DNA from: Azolla caroliniana
Lineage: Eukaryota > Polypodiophyta
Assembly (NCBI GenBank): GCA_043228905.1
Contig: JBHGNT010000105.1
Location: 1 to 64,000, forward strand
Length of the DNA stretch: 64,000 nt
Direction of reading: 5' to 3'
The position numbers and the translations under genes were made by a program. Shown one piece after another: positions 13,870 to 27,469 of this stretch; within the stretch, counting starts at the first letter, position 1; the number at the start of each line of letters is the position of its first letter. A model generated the notes under the pieces. It saw only the letters and a list, made by a program, of their open reading frames with translations, searched no databases and had not been told where the DNA came from.

Positions 13870-13907
13870 AGAGATCTTGAACATATGTGTGTGTGGGGGG
13901 GGGGGGG
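13711..13907. repeat. Compound microsatellite cluster
   Basis: (TC)n passes into (AC)n and then (ACGC)n at 13711-13785. A (GT)n run follows at 13829-13867 and a G run at 13895-13907. The AC and GT runs are complementary and could pair as an imperfect hairpin. Confidence 0.9.
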
Positions 13908-16900
13908 ATGTGGACATTCCTTTCTTCTTACATCTTGCATACAAGTTTGTTTTTCCTTGTGCCATTAGCTTGTTGGTTGTTACTGGTAAGATCTAGTTGT
14001 TTGGATTGGAAGATTCATTGGGGGCTAGTCGCTAGATCACAATTTGAAAATTTTGATGTTTAGAAGTACACATAAACGCGTGATAAAAAGAGTGGAATAA
14101 GTGTATTGATTGGCCGTCATTGAAACTTGTTTCGTAAGCAATCAATTGCCTCAACCAATAACAGACATTTAGAAAGTAGTTCTTCAAAATGCTTGTCACC
14201 ACATTTGTTAACGCAAGGATATTGAATTTCTAGTTACATCAACAGGTATAAGTTCCATAATTGAACTTTTGTAGCTTTGAAAAGCTGGTTTGCAAGTGTA
14301 AGTTTTAACTTTTAATCATATAATAATTTCTTAAGAGTTTAAAGTGCAATAATATGCGGGGGCCTTAATAACGACAAAATTAAACGCTTACACATAACTA
14401 TTAGGTTGGTTCCCATCACATCAATCTTCAATCAAAATATATACATATGAAAGCTCGCAAATCACTATAATCATATTGATTGCACTACTTTTGATGTGTT
14501 GGCCGTTGTAATATATAAATACAAACAATGCACCAATCCATAGTGTTATAACTTGAAAATGCAAAAGATGCACCATACCCACAATGTGAATTGGAACAAA
14601 CATTTCTTTAAACCTATCCTTTATGATGTTTTCTAATGTTACAGAGGTGGTTGAAAGCAAGAATATAAATGTGATCAATGAGCACCAACAATCAATTGCA
14701 TGGATATTTTGTTGTCATCGTTGATTGGGTATTGGCTTTTACCATCCATAAGCATTAATGTTATATCACATTATCACATTAATACTCATGTCTTCATAAA
14801 TTGGGCATGAATTATAAAATAATTTTCTTGTCATATCCAATTTCTTGTTCTAGATTAGTGCTTTAAACCATATGTATTGCAAAGGGTGCTCATTCTTTGA
14901 AATGACCATTAGTTGCAAAACATTGAATTCATAAGTGATTCAAATGTATGTCAAGTTGAAGGACAAACTTTTGCATGAGTGAGAATTCTACGTATTCACT
15001 TCATGTAAATTTGAAAATCTAGTTGTGATTATTCTAAATGCAAAAGAGGTATTTGTCACTTGGTTTTCATCTACTATTGAAGGTCACACATGCAAAGCAA
15101 TACAAGTTAATGTAACAACTTGTCTAGTAAGTCATAATCTTAAATAATCTCATGTTTATTCTTTAAAGAAATACCATGGCAACATTAAACAAACTTGTGT
15201 AATACATATGTGTTTAAGTAATAATCATAAATAATTGCCACTTAAAGCATTTATCCATTGAGGCATCTCCTATGCAACGTAAGCACATAATCCCAGAATT
15301 TATATTGGCTAAATCCTTTAAAGGATCTTGGTGCATTGGCTATCCTAGTAGGCCGTTACATTTTTTGACATTGCATGCTTTCTATATGCATGCATGCTCA
15401 CACACCCACGCACCTACACAAACATGTGTGCTCTAGCCCGATCAAGCTCTCGAAATACATATTTTATTAAATAGTCATATTTGTAAAATCTCAAGATCCA
15501 CTAAGGTGAATCCTTGCCAAGAAATGTTCAAAAAAAAAACTTTGTGATCTTTTTATAAACAAATAAATTCTCTTTCAAGTTACCATTGAGTGGTCAATAT
15601 ATTTTTACGTCGATTGATGCATTTGAATAGGAATTTGAGTGCCCATTCCAATGGAAAATGGTATAAGCTATTGGTCGTACAAAAAAACCCCATTACTGTA
15701 GCTATAGATTATCTTGTAATAATTATGATGTTGAGATATTTTATGTAGATCAATGTGGTATGAATCTTCAGGAACCACACCATCTTTTAAACAAAGTTTT
15801 CATATGCTATGCAATATTTATTGCAAGATGGTTAGGGTTCATGTATGGAAATGATCATGTTTGTACAATGTCGATATTGAGACGTCTAAAGTCTCAAATG
15901 CATGTTTTCTAATTGCAAGCATATGCAAATTAATTGCAACAAATAAGAGATAAGGTTTTAAACTATATGGTCTTGTTGCTTCATTCCTTTCATAAACCAA
16001 AGATGGATATCTCATCCTTTCATAAACCAAATATGCATATGCAAATTTGGTTACGTTTTGGACCTTTTGAGGTTATTTAAAAAATGCTTTGAAAAATGTT
16101 GTGCTATTGAACTTCGTATCGTGACTGCCGTGATGATACATACAACAAAAGTGATAAACAATTAACAAAATAGGAATAGGTCAATATCATCCCATTATAA
16201 GCTTCTCCTCCCATTATAAAAATAGTCTAAAACTTTCTCCTCCCATTACAAGCTAACTAAGGGTACAAGTGTATAAGGAAAATAAAAGTTCATTCTATGG
16301 AATAGTGTTAGTTTTAGGGAATTGGTGGAGGGTGGGATAAATAAGTTGTAAGATTAGAAATGTTCAATGATGACTTAGGAAGATACAAAGGTAGAGTTTT
16401 AGGTTCATTTGTCTTCCATGTTTGGTTGTTACAACCCCAAGCATCGACTGGAAGGTGCATTATGCCTCCTTGTCCCTTACTTTGGCCACATACTTGTTGT
16501 CATATGTTCCTCTATCTCAATGAGTCTATCCTCATTTGCTCATCGTAGAGATGTCGTTTGTGTTGTCTCAATGTTCTATTTAGAAGGGGCTAGCCTTCTT
16601 CCTAAACAACTTATATAGGGGAGTTAAAGATAATTTAGCATTAGATAATATGAAATTGACTAAACATACATCCCATATAGGAATACTTGGAATACCAACT
16701 ATCTTTGTCCATCATTTCATCAAGGTGCATATATATTCTCCCTACAAGACTTGATGTATTTCATCAAGTCTACGTTCCTACTAGCTAGAGAGTGTGTGTG
16801 AGAGATTTTGAGAATGCAAGTTGTTGTAGAAATGTAAATCGATAAAAAAATAAAATCACAAAACATGGTTAAAAGTAAACCATAAAAAGTGATCCTAAAA

Positions 16901-19713
16901 CTTAAAGGGGGGACAAATGCAAATCAATGGCCAATGTGCTCCATTATGTATCGTTTTTCTTGATCTATGGACTAAAGCAAAATAAAAGAATAGTCCTAGC
17001 TTAATGTTGCTAGGAGAATTGAAGTTAGTATACTTCATTATAATATATATGATAGAAAAGCTATCATGCAACCCATTTGGCATGCCTAGCTTGTACATGA
17101 TGTGTTCAACTTTATTACAAACGTAGTGAAAGATAATTATGTTGTATATGACTAAAACAATTCACTACTTTGTATTTCAAATGCATACATGGTGGTGTTA
17201 CACTACCTTTGTCATTGTAATCATCAACCATTATTGTTTTTTTTTACCACTATAATAGAGCCAATAATATTGATTCCCTCAAGATTGCATTGTACGTAGG
17301 TTAGTAAGCTTGTTGTCACTAATCTCCATGTTGGGAAGCTAGAAAGTGGAATGAATTGGGATCTATATTGCCAAAATGTGATCCACGGCATATACAATAG
17401 ATTTGATATCGAACCCCGAGGAATGGAATCTAGAAAGCACCTAATGTTTCAAGTGACAATCTAACTCAAAGACTGTTTGAAATATGGATACGTTTTTCTT
17501 TATCAACATGTGTGGTTCACAATATTCCATAAGGACCCGTTGCATAGTTGGATAAAGTGAGTTGGCTTTACTCAAGACTCCTTTCATAGTATAGTCACAT
17601 TTCAACTTTTCACTTTCAACATACATTGCGGAATGAGATTTAAAGACTTATAATTCGTTCTATCCAAGTTTCCATGTTTGACTTTCAATGGATTCAGTTG
17701 GAATGAAAATATGAGATATCAACGAAATTTGGATCAGATTTAATGCAAACATGATTGTAGGAACGAAATCATGAACAAAGACCATGACCTGAAAATCAAT
17801 TTGTGAAACCAATGACAATGTTTGCAAATAAATGATGGACATATTAGTTCCTTGTACACTAAGCAAATATGTTTTTGTACAGAAAAGACACGTCTGTTAA
17901 AAATGATGAGCATCTTGAAGGTTCCAATCCCTATTGGGCTTCTCATTCTTACTTTGGCTAGTTTCTTGCATATGTGTGTACACTCGACTCTACCTAGGTT
18001 TTCTTTTGATTCTTGATGCATGTGCTCACGATTCTCTATTAGTCTAGATTTAACTTGCATAAGTTGAGTAACATTTGTAATCTTAAAAATGTCATTTAAT
18101 TCATTAGACTTTTAATACATGCACATAATCACACACAACTCTTGAGATTGCTCGTGTAGTCTTGATATATGAAATGGTTCACATTCTCATAGACCTTGCC
18201 GATTCTCAGCATTGTTGTAGGCATCTTTAATAACATTAAGAATTTTTATGTTCGGTCATACATTTGATGGTCAAGGAATGGTTTGGCATGAAACTTATGT
18301 ATTCGATCATGAGTTTATCGATTCGACAATAAAAGTACAAAGGCTTTGGCATTTCTTTTTTGTTGTTGTTTTTTGCAATCTTTAGTAATTTGTGTAAACT
18401 TAAATCGGCAGTCCAAAATAGCATGTCGAGTTCTCAATCGGGTTCTTACACAACATGAATGTCTTACATGAGTAACGAATGCTTTGATACAAATCATTCT
18501 CTTTTGGGGGATACAATTTACAAAAATCATGTTAGAATAATGAAGAAAGAATAATGAAGAAAGGAAACACGTGTGGTAAAAACAAGTATTTGTTTCATTT
18601 TGTTTTTGAGTTCCTTCAAATACACACACAAATTTTAATGCTTGATTATGACACTCGTAAAATTGATCAGTATTTTTGAAATCATGACATCAATATTTTG
18701 AAATTTCTTACCTGATCTGAAAAACAAGGAAGCTTGCTATAAATACCACACTACATCTGTCCCTGTAAAACACATATTGATTCCAAATCACATTTGACAA
18801 TCACGGAAAAATATTTCTACAATAAAGTTTCGATGAAATGCATGCACCTCAATATATTCACATTGTATAACATATCCGAACAAATAACCCGATTAAAGAA
18901 GAGTCACTAAACCAGACTCGTGCAATATCAAATTTAACATCCATAGCTTACACACACACATTTAGCCTTTTGAAAGGATTACTGAAATACAACATTAAAG
19001 CCAATATGACACATCAAGCAAACAAATAAACTAACATTGAAGTAAGTATAAATGTTTACAATATTAGAAACATCTCTTGTATCACAAATAGATTGTCAGT
19101 CATGCTAGTTTCTATGTTGATATCTTATATTGTTTGCAACACAAATCTTGCAAATCACATGACATCCCTAAGAAATCTTCTACATGAGAAACAAACATGT
19201 AAACAACATACACAAATGTAAGGAAAACACGGATCACGATTTTAAACACTTTTTAATGATAAATCAAGCTCCTTTTTCATGTGTACAATTGGATATTCAA
19301 GAATATTGAAAATCATGATAATGTTTTGGGATTTTAGAATACAATACTCACATTGAAATTTGGATCCTCTTTATATATAGATAGAAAGCCAATACCCATG
19401 AATAGAAATCTCGTAGAGAGAGAGGGAGAGAGGTACATTATAGTATTGTCTTTGGAGGTCAAATATGACCTATGAGACCAAAGATATTACATTTCACGTT
19501 ATACATGTGAAAGTGAGTAGCGACTCTCGATGTTCAAGAACTTTACCAATGATTGTTGCAATCAAGAGTGCACATTATGGTTGTGAGAGAAATTCGTGCA
19601 AGGATTGGGCTTGGTCAAAGATGTGTGGAAAGCATGGTTGAATATGATCACAAGCAGAGCATTGTATCAAAGTGTGATATTCAATCTCTCGAACCTGTTT
19701 AGGGCAAAGTGAG

Positions 19714-19715
<2 letters not shown>

Positions 19716-19796
<81 letters not shown>
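19716..19796. repeat. (AG)40 microsatellite
   Basis: An uninterrupted AG run of 81 bases. Minus-strand frames reading long Ser-Leu repeats across it are artefacts of the repeat. Confidence 0.95.
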
Positions 19797-19797
<1 letters not shown>

Positions 19798-20637
19798 GCA
19801 CGTATAGATATCGTCTGATCTTCAATTTCCTTAAGTTTATCGTGAGGGGTGACAATAGCACTAACACATTCCACACATTTAACCAAACTTGACCTAAACA
19901 AACTTACCTTGGTTAGGATTGAAAACCTAGTTTTAGGCACATACTCCAATTGTGTAGATTTCTTTGGATCAAATAAATTATGTCACCTCTCTAGCTGAAG
20001 AGTTCCTCTCCCTTACCCACATTAACGACAAGAATTTTGACACTATTTGCTAAAACAATACATAGAATCATAGTTTAACGTTCCTACTTGACTTGGTTGG
20101 TATTGGAGTAGCTGCCCTATACAAATGCTGAATTCTTAATATTTATGATTATATGAGTACATTGAATGTTTCTTTGACATCAGTGAGGATTGCTTCTGGC
20201 TTATCTTTGTGAGTATTCACTTAAGTTCTTCTATGCTTTGCACTAACACTTTCTCTCTACTTCTCTGAATTTAATAATGCACCAGGCTCACCATAAGCAT
20301 TGATGCACAGATGAAAAGCCGTTAGTTATACAATAAAAAATTGAACAAAAAACAAAATCGTGAACCAAAATGAATTACAGCCATTTCAAGTGACTGCATT
20401 AAGATTAGACAATTTGAAAAGAATGAAATTCCTCTCGTTCCCCTTTGCAGAGTTTGAAAGTTCTCATTTTCTGTTTGTAGGCTTTAATTTTTTTTATTTC
20501 GATCGAGATACAAAAAAGGTAATTCACGCATAAATTATGCCTCAATGAGAATCTGAGCATTACAAATTGTGAAGTATTTGCCTCCAGGTTCTCAATAAAA
20601 AATATGAATCAGCCATGCCACAACTCTAAAATTGCCT

Positions 20638-23335
20638 TTAGGTCTCATTGCCTTCCAGAGTAGATTCAGAATCTGAAACGTTTAGGTTCAAGGCGGAAGA
20701 TTCTGAACCTTCGGTTTCCGATTCCTCTAGCTCCACAATTGCATCAAAGCCAAAGTCTTTTCCGGCCTTGAACGACCCTGCTAGCTCATCATTTGATTGC
20801 ACTGTCTTGAAATCATTCTTAACTTTGATTCCTTCCTGGATTTGAACCCAGGAGAAATAACAAATCTTTCAGTACAAAGTTGTTAGAAGTCCTATAGAAG
20901 TGTAAATAAAAAAGTACCTTCTCCACATATTCAAGAACAGATGATGTGACTATTTCCTCGACGACGAATTTATCTACAGTTTTCGGACCCATCATTCTAT
21001 ATAAGATTTCTCGTGGAATCTGGGACGATAAAGGAAGTAGTTGGCAAAGAATGCATTAGAAATATGGGGAAGATTAACATATTTGCTTCAGGAAGGTTTA
21101 TTGTAGAACAAATACTTACATCAGGTTTTCCTGCATAGGTTTCAGTTCGCAGCAGTCATAAAAGAGGTTAAGAATTAGTTAGATAAAAAGACAAGGTGAA
21201 ACAAAGCAACCCACACGATTAGAGAAGAGAGAAAGAGAGAAGGGAGAGGCATTGAAAATCAAGCATAAATCATTAAATTAATGGTTATACGAAACGAGAA
21301 AAAGGAAATAGTGTTTTTCTAATTTTTGGTAAGACGAATGAGTAGGCTATAGCAGTGCAATACCTGTACCTTGTTGGATAGGAACCAGATACCTTTAACT
21401 TCCCAAAAATGATGAGAATACCCCTTAGTACTGGAAAACTTTATACAGTGGAGGGGTGTTCTGTAACTTAGGCACATTGTCTTAGTTTTCGATAACTTAA
21501 ATATTGTCCTGGTTATTTTTTGAAACTTAAGGGCATTCTAGCTAATATTAACAAGATCGCAGTATTTTGCTGTTGATCCTTAACAGCTATCACTAGTATT
21601 TGGAGCCCTTGTACCGTAAGCCATAAGTTCAAGTCTCACCCTCGCCACTAAGACACTGCTAAATGAGCACTGCATTGGGGAGGACAAGAAAAGCTGCAAA
21701 GTTTTTGGCCTAACCTCCTTTGAGCTTACGAAACCCTTCAACTGGCGGTGCTGATCTCCTTAAGCTCTCAAGAATTGAATCAAAAGCTTTCCGTGTTGCC
21801 TTGGAATTGAGATTAACAGTTACCTAAATCAGGTCAAGATGGGTCAGCTTCACATTGTAAGGGCAATAAAACAGTGAAAAAGCACATGCGCACACATCAT
21901 CATCATCATCATATAGCTCCCACTTGTTCTCACTTTCAGCTGAGTTGTTCCAACTGGCTCTGAGGTAACTGTAGCATTATTACCAAACCGAATCTTCACA
22001 GTTCGATCCACTTGCCCTGCATGTAGCACAACCCATTTATCAACAAACCACAGGCATGTCTTTTCTAATGAGCAGATTAATAACTAATTTACTAGGTGTT
22101 AACCAAGGCTAGAATATGCTCATTAGCTATTGGATGAGTATAGTCTGAAATGGTAAGATCTGGACAAAAACTGTGATCCTAACATATTGACACAGAAACT
22201 TTGAAGTAAGAAAAGTAATTAGTTGCACTAACCAGTTGATTCGGCGAATGCAATTCCAATTTTCCGATGTGATTTCAATTGGAGATGGTTAAAGGAAAAG
22301 TTTGGAAATCTACAATGAAAAAAGACCAATTTGCACAAGCTACTATAAATACGGAGCTAAAGATATATGGTATTCACACATCATAAGTTTGATTGAACCT
22401 TGCACCTCAATGGTGGAATGAACCCTCTGGAGTAATTCAAATGGCTGTGACTGTGTATGAAACCCATGCATTGTGAGCATCGATCGCTTGATGATGATGC
22501 CTTGAACTGAACCTCGAAGTCGATAAAACCAAACATTTCATCAGTAGATTGCATATGAAGACACACATATACATGCATGCATTTATGCGTGTATAGGTTG
22601 TTCAGTCATAGGTTATCGCCGTATAAAATGTTATCAAGTCTATCCAATTACTGGACCAGCTATATAGATTTGCCAAACATACTATTTTTCTTATTTTCTT
22701 CTCTTACACGTGTTCCAAATAGCCCCTTTTATGATATGTGTAACCGTTCCTGAGCAGCTTGTACCAAGGGAGCATTTGTTTTACAATCATCTTTCTTAAG
22801 AATTCCACATAGCTCTTTCCGTGATATAGTGGTAAACTCTATATAGTTGGAGCCTGGTTATCTCACATTATAATTTATAAATGTGCAAAACAAACTTTAC
22901 GCAAGCTATATGTGTATGCAAAATACCTTCTTCCCCAGTTGGTCTGTGGGGTTATTCGGATTTTAGGAAGTTAAGTCCACGAGTTTGTTTTAGGCACAGT
23001 CTCTAGGCATGTATGGGTTTGTAAGATCAGTATCCCCATTCGTGGAGATACGTTTGTAAGGCTCCAAGAAAAGGCCTTTTGATGGACATTCACTAAATCC
23101 TTCAAATGGTGATGGCACAGTAAATAGCTTAAATTTCGATTCCAGATTTTCGATGTAAGGTTTAAGCATTCGAAATACCTATTTATGTATATTGAGAGCA
23201 GTTCATCTTTTCATCTTTTCATGAATAAACTTTGGGGTTGAGGTAGAAGCTACAGAGACAGAGGATTTTGTGGAAGGAGGTGGTATAAGCACATACCTGG
23301 CATGTGGTAAGAGGGAGGGGGAGGATGGCAGCCAT
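20638..23335 (-). CDS. Plastid trigger-factor-like protein (ribosome-binding N-domain only)
   Basis: Relative of the bacterial trigger factor N-terminal, ribosome-docking domain, as in the Arabidopsis chloroplast protein At2g30695 (recognised from memory). It may assist folding of plastid-encoded nascent chains. Exons in transcript order: 23335-23297, 22506-22406, 22309-22233, 22016-21934, 21823-21715, 21130-21120, 21019-20918, 20835-20638. The model closes in frame at 239 residues. Residues 1 to about 70 are Ser/Arg/His-rich and low in acidic residues, as expected of a transit peptide. The domain follows: VTVNLNSKATRKAFD, then the trigger-factor signature region GFRKLKGGKPDIP, then an amphipathic stretch ending in DFGFDAIVELEE. 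The PPIase and C-terminal chaperone domains of full trigger factor are absent, as in plant relatives. Exon 6 is only 11 nt. The exon 2 acceptor is ambiguous by 6 nt either way. The last 20 residues are acidic and Ser-rich. Confidence 0.88.
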
Positions 23336-24996
23336 GGCTAGAGCAGCAGAAGGAACAGGAACGGAGCGTCGTCGACCATGGCCATGGAAGAAGGCCTTCT
23401 TTCTTAGATAATGCACAACGTTTTCCTAAATTACAGGGACTACCCTCCCTCCCCTGGAAGCGTCTCTATGTAATTGCCGGGACTGCCCTTCCACACCCTC
23501 AGCCTAATGCACCTAATGAACATGATTAATTCAAAGAAAAGCAAGCACGTACATATACATATGGTTGCCATCTCTCTTTACTCCCAATTCTACTACACAC
23601 ATGTTCTACTTTAGGCCGCCATACATATGTATACCATACCTAACAATGACTTTGAAATTCCTAATGCATATCTCCAAACAATCGGTGGGCTACCGATCCA
23701 TATACCGAAGAGAGTGCCATAATCACAATCATCGATAATAGTGATGCATACCCCTTATAATCCCCACTTCCTACTAATAATATGTACCATTGCTTCCATT
23801 TGGCTAAGCTCACAATCCATTCTATGCAAGTGGGGATATCGCGGCACCATTATAATCCATAGCCCAAGCATGTTTATGAATCCAACTATAGAACTCCCGA
23901 CCGGTTGTCAAAGCAATGTGGACTCTTCGCTAGTAAATTCCTCGAGAGCCATACGCAATGTTTTACGTGGTGTTATCCCTTGGTTCACAAATACGATCGT
24001 CTCTTGTCGTCGAGCTATGGAAATTGCATATGTATATCTCTTTGAAATCGCATGACTGAAAATAAGGTTCCATCGTGTTCACACCAGCCCACCCTCCATG
24101 TTCTGTTCTACTGCTGTGTCCGGCCGGGCAACCAACAAACTCCCCCTCCTCCTCCACCCACGCAGGAAACACATCCTTTTGTTATTATTGCTACCACGGG
24201 AATGCTTCAATTATCCTCCTCCTCCTCCTCCTCCTTTTCGCGCGTGCAACAGAACAGAAACTCAGAGACATCCCTCCCTGAAAGTGATGGTAATGAGTTG
24301 TAATGATAACCCAACCTTTTTTTTCCCCAATGTGAAGGCATCTCATTTAGATGAGGCCGAATGGGTCATTCCCCCTCTCATCGCCATCTCTAGACATGCA
24401 ATTCTCCTTGGATACTCTGTAAGTGCCCTTATATCCTTCTTCTTCTTTTCTCTTTAGTTTAGCTGCATTTCGAGCATGTGTTTTCCTGTCATTTCTGTCG
24501 CGTATTGATCTTCCCAAAACTTAGAAGAACATAAGCTCAGGTTAGATAGTGGCAACTCTTTATTCATATCAAATATAAAAATATATATGTTTTGAAAATA
24601 ATGCATTTGGTTGGATTATTGCATATACATTCGATTATAGATACATTTGTGCATTATCACCATCGTTCATGAGATGTGTGTTTTGCTATTTGATGTGAAT
24701 TTTGCTTCTATTTACAGTCATTTCGAATGAATCATGTGCTTTTTGGAGGGCACTTTTTGCATAGATTAAAATCAGAAAGAAACAAATTCTGATCATTTTT
24801 ATTTATACCCTATGATAACGGTGTTCCTTCTTTTTGTGCATACAGTTTTGCTAATTAACTCAATTATATGCATTTCAGGTTATGTTTTCTGTTTTAGCCA
24901 TTGTTTCCTTGGCCGTGGTTTTCATCCTCACTAGAAAAACATGTTATGGGCAAGGACAGATATTCAGTTCATGATCATTTATTTTAGTCAAAATAA
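23336..24996. other. Intergenic between divergent trigger-factor-like and TGA genes
   Basis: The two genes diverge, so both promoters should lie here. CT-rich low-complexity sequence around 24140-24240 (CTCCTC runs) looks like a plant leader. A putative 5' UTR exon of the TGA gene ends at the GTAAGT donor at 24419. No other gene is supported. Confidence 0.45.
24140..24418 (+). promoter_or_regulatory. Putative 5' leader exon of TGA gene with 44-codon uORF
   Basis: CT-rich sequence leads into an ATG at 24287 followed by 44 sense codons that stay open to an excellent splice donor (GTAAGT, intron from 24419). If spliced to the exon carrying ATG 24997, this would be a 5' UTR exon with an upstream ORF. 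The alternative is an extra N-terminal coding exon. That is less likely because an in-frame TAA (24994-24996) directly precedes ATG 24997. Confidence 0.3.
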
Positions 24997-27469
24997 ATGA
25001 CTGAAACGTGGGCAGAGAATAATCCATATGCTCAAACATCAGAAAGCATGGAGCAATTACTAAAAGATGAACATGTATGTCATCATGTTTTCCCTATCAT
25101 GTGCAAAACTTGTCTCGAATGATTCGGCTTTACCAAGACACTTCTCATCAGATTAAACTTTTCTTTTTCCAGTTTGAAAATATAAATGGTACAAAATTGA
25201 GGAATTCTGACTGTGATAAAAGCAATATTACTGATATCAAGGTAGACAAAATAATGAAAAATCCCCAAAATTAATGTTTTCTCTTATTGAGAAAAGCAAA
25301 TTGTTAAGTCAAATAATTTTAATATATCATATAAAAAATTAAAAAGATGGTGTTGTTTTGTGTGCATCAAATATAAAACATGATAATATGCATGGGTCTT
25401 GTAGGTGCTCAGAAGGCTTGCTCAGAATAGGGAAGCCGCTCGTAAGAGTCGTCTCCGGAAGAAGGTTTGATGACTGGAATTGATTACTTACTGAGCTTTG
25501 GTATGATTGGTTATTGTGCGTTGATATGGACCATCTTTATTCTAGGCATATGTTCAACAATTGGAATCAAATAGACTGAAGTTAAATCAACTCGAGCAAG
25601 AGGTTGATCGGGTTCGTCACCAGGTATAGGAACATGAATAGTCAGAAAACTTTTCAATCATCTCAGCATAAATGAACACAAGCGTAAACTTGGTTTTGCA
25701 GATGAAACTTTTAAGGATAAACCAATGTGGAATGTCAAGTATTCACTAAGCATACATGATCGGAAAATTTTATATGCTATAAAACTTTAGAAATCTTTTT
25801 GTAAGTTTGGGCATGCCTACCTAAAAATATTTCTCTTGAAAAATAGCCAAAACTTTTTGAAACCCTTGGAAAGATAGCCATTTGGTGAAATATTAATATC
25901 TTTCGCTTCTTTTCATCAGACTCTTCCTTTGTCTAAATGATAACTAAGACTCCTTAAGACCTCAGGGAAATCATGCAAACGGAGATATTTGCAGCCGATC
26001 AATGAATGCAGGTATTACTCCATTTCTTTGGACAGCTAATTATCGATATATGGGATGGTTATTGGTTTGTTATATACAATGGTAACCTATCCCTTTTCAT
26101 TGAGAGGCAGAACGATATGAACCCAAGTCTTAAGGATTATGAAACATATAACTTACCACTAGAATACAATCCCAATACTATTAGAAAAACGACAAATAAA
26201 GATGTGTCTTTTGTCTATTAAAGGCCAAAATCAGCCTACGAGACAAAACATAGACGTGTGTATGTTGCCTACGTTTCCAAAAACATTGTAATGTGAGCAT
26301 TGCTCAAATTTGAAAGAGAGATAGTGTTAACATCCACAGAAGATTGATACGATCTGTGAAATGGGGCCAAGCCCACGTTCGGGATTGAACTTAATTTCCC
26401 AAAATTTTATGTCTTTTGGTGCTATTATGGACACCACCAAGCCAAAACCAACAGCCACAAAAATAGGTATATTTATGTAAATAGCTATGCTGTATCAGGA
26501 ACTGCTGCCTTCAACATGGATTATGCACATTGGGTGGAGGAGCATATCAGAAAGCTTTCGGAACTTAGAGCTGCATTAGCAAATAATTATGCAGGCGATG
26601 CTGAATTGCGTTGTCATGTAGATAGTATTGTAGGCCACTATGATAAACTCTTCCGATTCAAGGGAATTGCAGTGAAATCAGATGTTTTCCATGTGATGTC
26701 TGGCATGTGGAAAACACCCACAGAGCGATGTTTTATGTGGATGGGTGGATTTCGGCCTTCTGAACTCCTTAAGGTGTGTCAATTCATTTATAAGTACTTT
26801 TGCATGCAGATGTATGTACCTGTAAATGTATGTATATACGTATTCTTATATATCCCACATTTCCTTTTTCTTTTTAGTTTTCCATGCGTGGAAGTTTTTA
26901 CATGTTTGAGCTAAAACATTAGGTGAACCCATTTGGTACATCAAAGAAAAATCTCTAATTTTAGGAATAATGTAATGGCTTGAATCAGATGGTTAATCCT
27001 GAGCTTCAGCCGCTCACTGAAAAGCAACAGCTAACAATATGCAACTTACAACAATTCTCTCAACAAGCTGAGGATGCCCTCTCTCAAAGTATGGAGACAC
27101 TTCAACAAAATCTGGCCGATACATTATCAGCTGGTTCACAAGAGGTTCACAATGTTGCAAATTATATGGGCCAGATGTCAATGGCCATGGGGAAACTCAG
27201 TACATTAGAAAATTTTGTCCGACAGGTTGTCGTCATGTCATTTGGATTTCTTACATTGTTGTACAACCATATGGATTTGTTTATCTTTTTAATTCTTAGT
27301 ATGACTAATGAATCTTCAATAGGCGGACAATCTCCAGCACCAGATGTTGCATCAACTGCATCTTATTTTGACACCACGACAATCAGCAAAGGGTTTGGTA
27401 GCACTCGGAGATTATTTCTCACGTTTACGTGCCTTGAGCTCTCTTTGGATTGCCCGACCTCAAGATTAA
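24997..27469 (+). CDS. TGA-type bZIP transcription factor (class II, TGA2-like)
   Basis: DNA-binding factor of the TGA family, which binds TGACG (as-1-like) elements. Class II members act with NPR1 in salicylate defence signalling. Exons: 24997-25074, 25173-25241, 25405-25464, 25546-25623, 25966-26011, 26499-26773, 26989-27225, 27323-27469. The model closes in frame at 329 residues. The basic region (residues 50-69) contains the canonical AQNREAARKSRLRKK. The short zipper (70-95) has Leu75, Leu82 and Val89 in heptad register. The DOG1/TGA domain begins at MDYAHWVEEH near residue 117 and continues through DVFHVMSGMWKTPTERC and MGGFRPSELLK. The C-terminus has NVANYMGQMSMAMGKL and DYFSRLRALSSLW, the class II signature, rather than the class I or TGA9/10 forms. 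The N-terminus (49 residues before the basic region) is short and unconserved. An in-frame TAA immediately upstream supports ATG 24997. Confidence 0.92.

Larger units (their letters stand above)
12482..20637. other. Intergenic, gene-poor, microsatellite-rich
   Basis: About 8 kb between the RING-CH gene and the trigger-factor-like gene, AT-rich, with only short open frames that I do not recognise. Visible structures are a compound (TC)n(AC)n(ACGC)n microsatellite at 13711-13785, a (GT)n run at 13829-13867, a G run at 13895-13907 and an (AG)n run of about 40 units at 19716-19796. I see no diagnostic transposase or reverse-transcriptase motif here. Confidence 0.5.

Noticed and set aside
13689-13965. 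Thr-His and Val-Cys rich minus frames
   Set aside because: They are the compound TC/AC/GT microsatellite cluster.
19575-19949. 124-codon minus frame with a long Leu-Ser run
   Set aside because: The run is the (AG)40 microsatellite read as codons; the rest shows no features.
20834-20857. Perfect tRNA T-arm-like sequence (CCTGGGTTCAAATCCAGG, minus strand)
   Set aside because: No acceptor, D or anticodon arm lies upstream. The sequence spans the acceptor and start of exon 8 of the trigger-factor-like gene, so the match is taken as chance.
24052-24286. Overlapping Pro/Ser/Leu-rich plus frames
   Set aside because: They come from CCT/CTC runs in a probable leader region.
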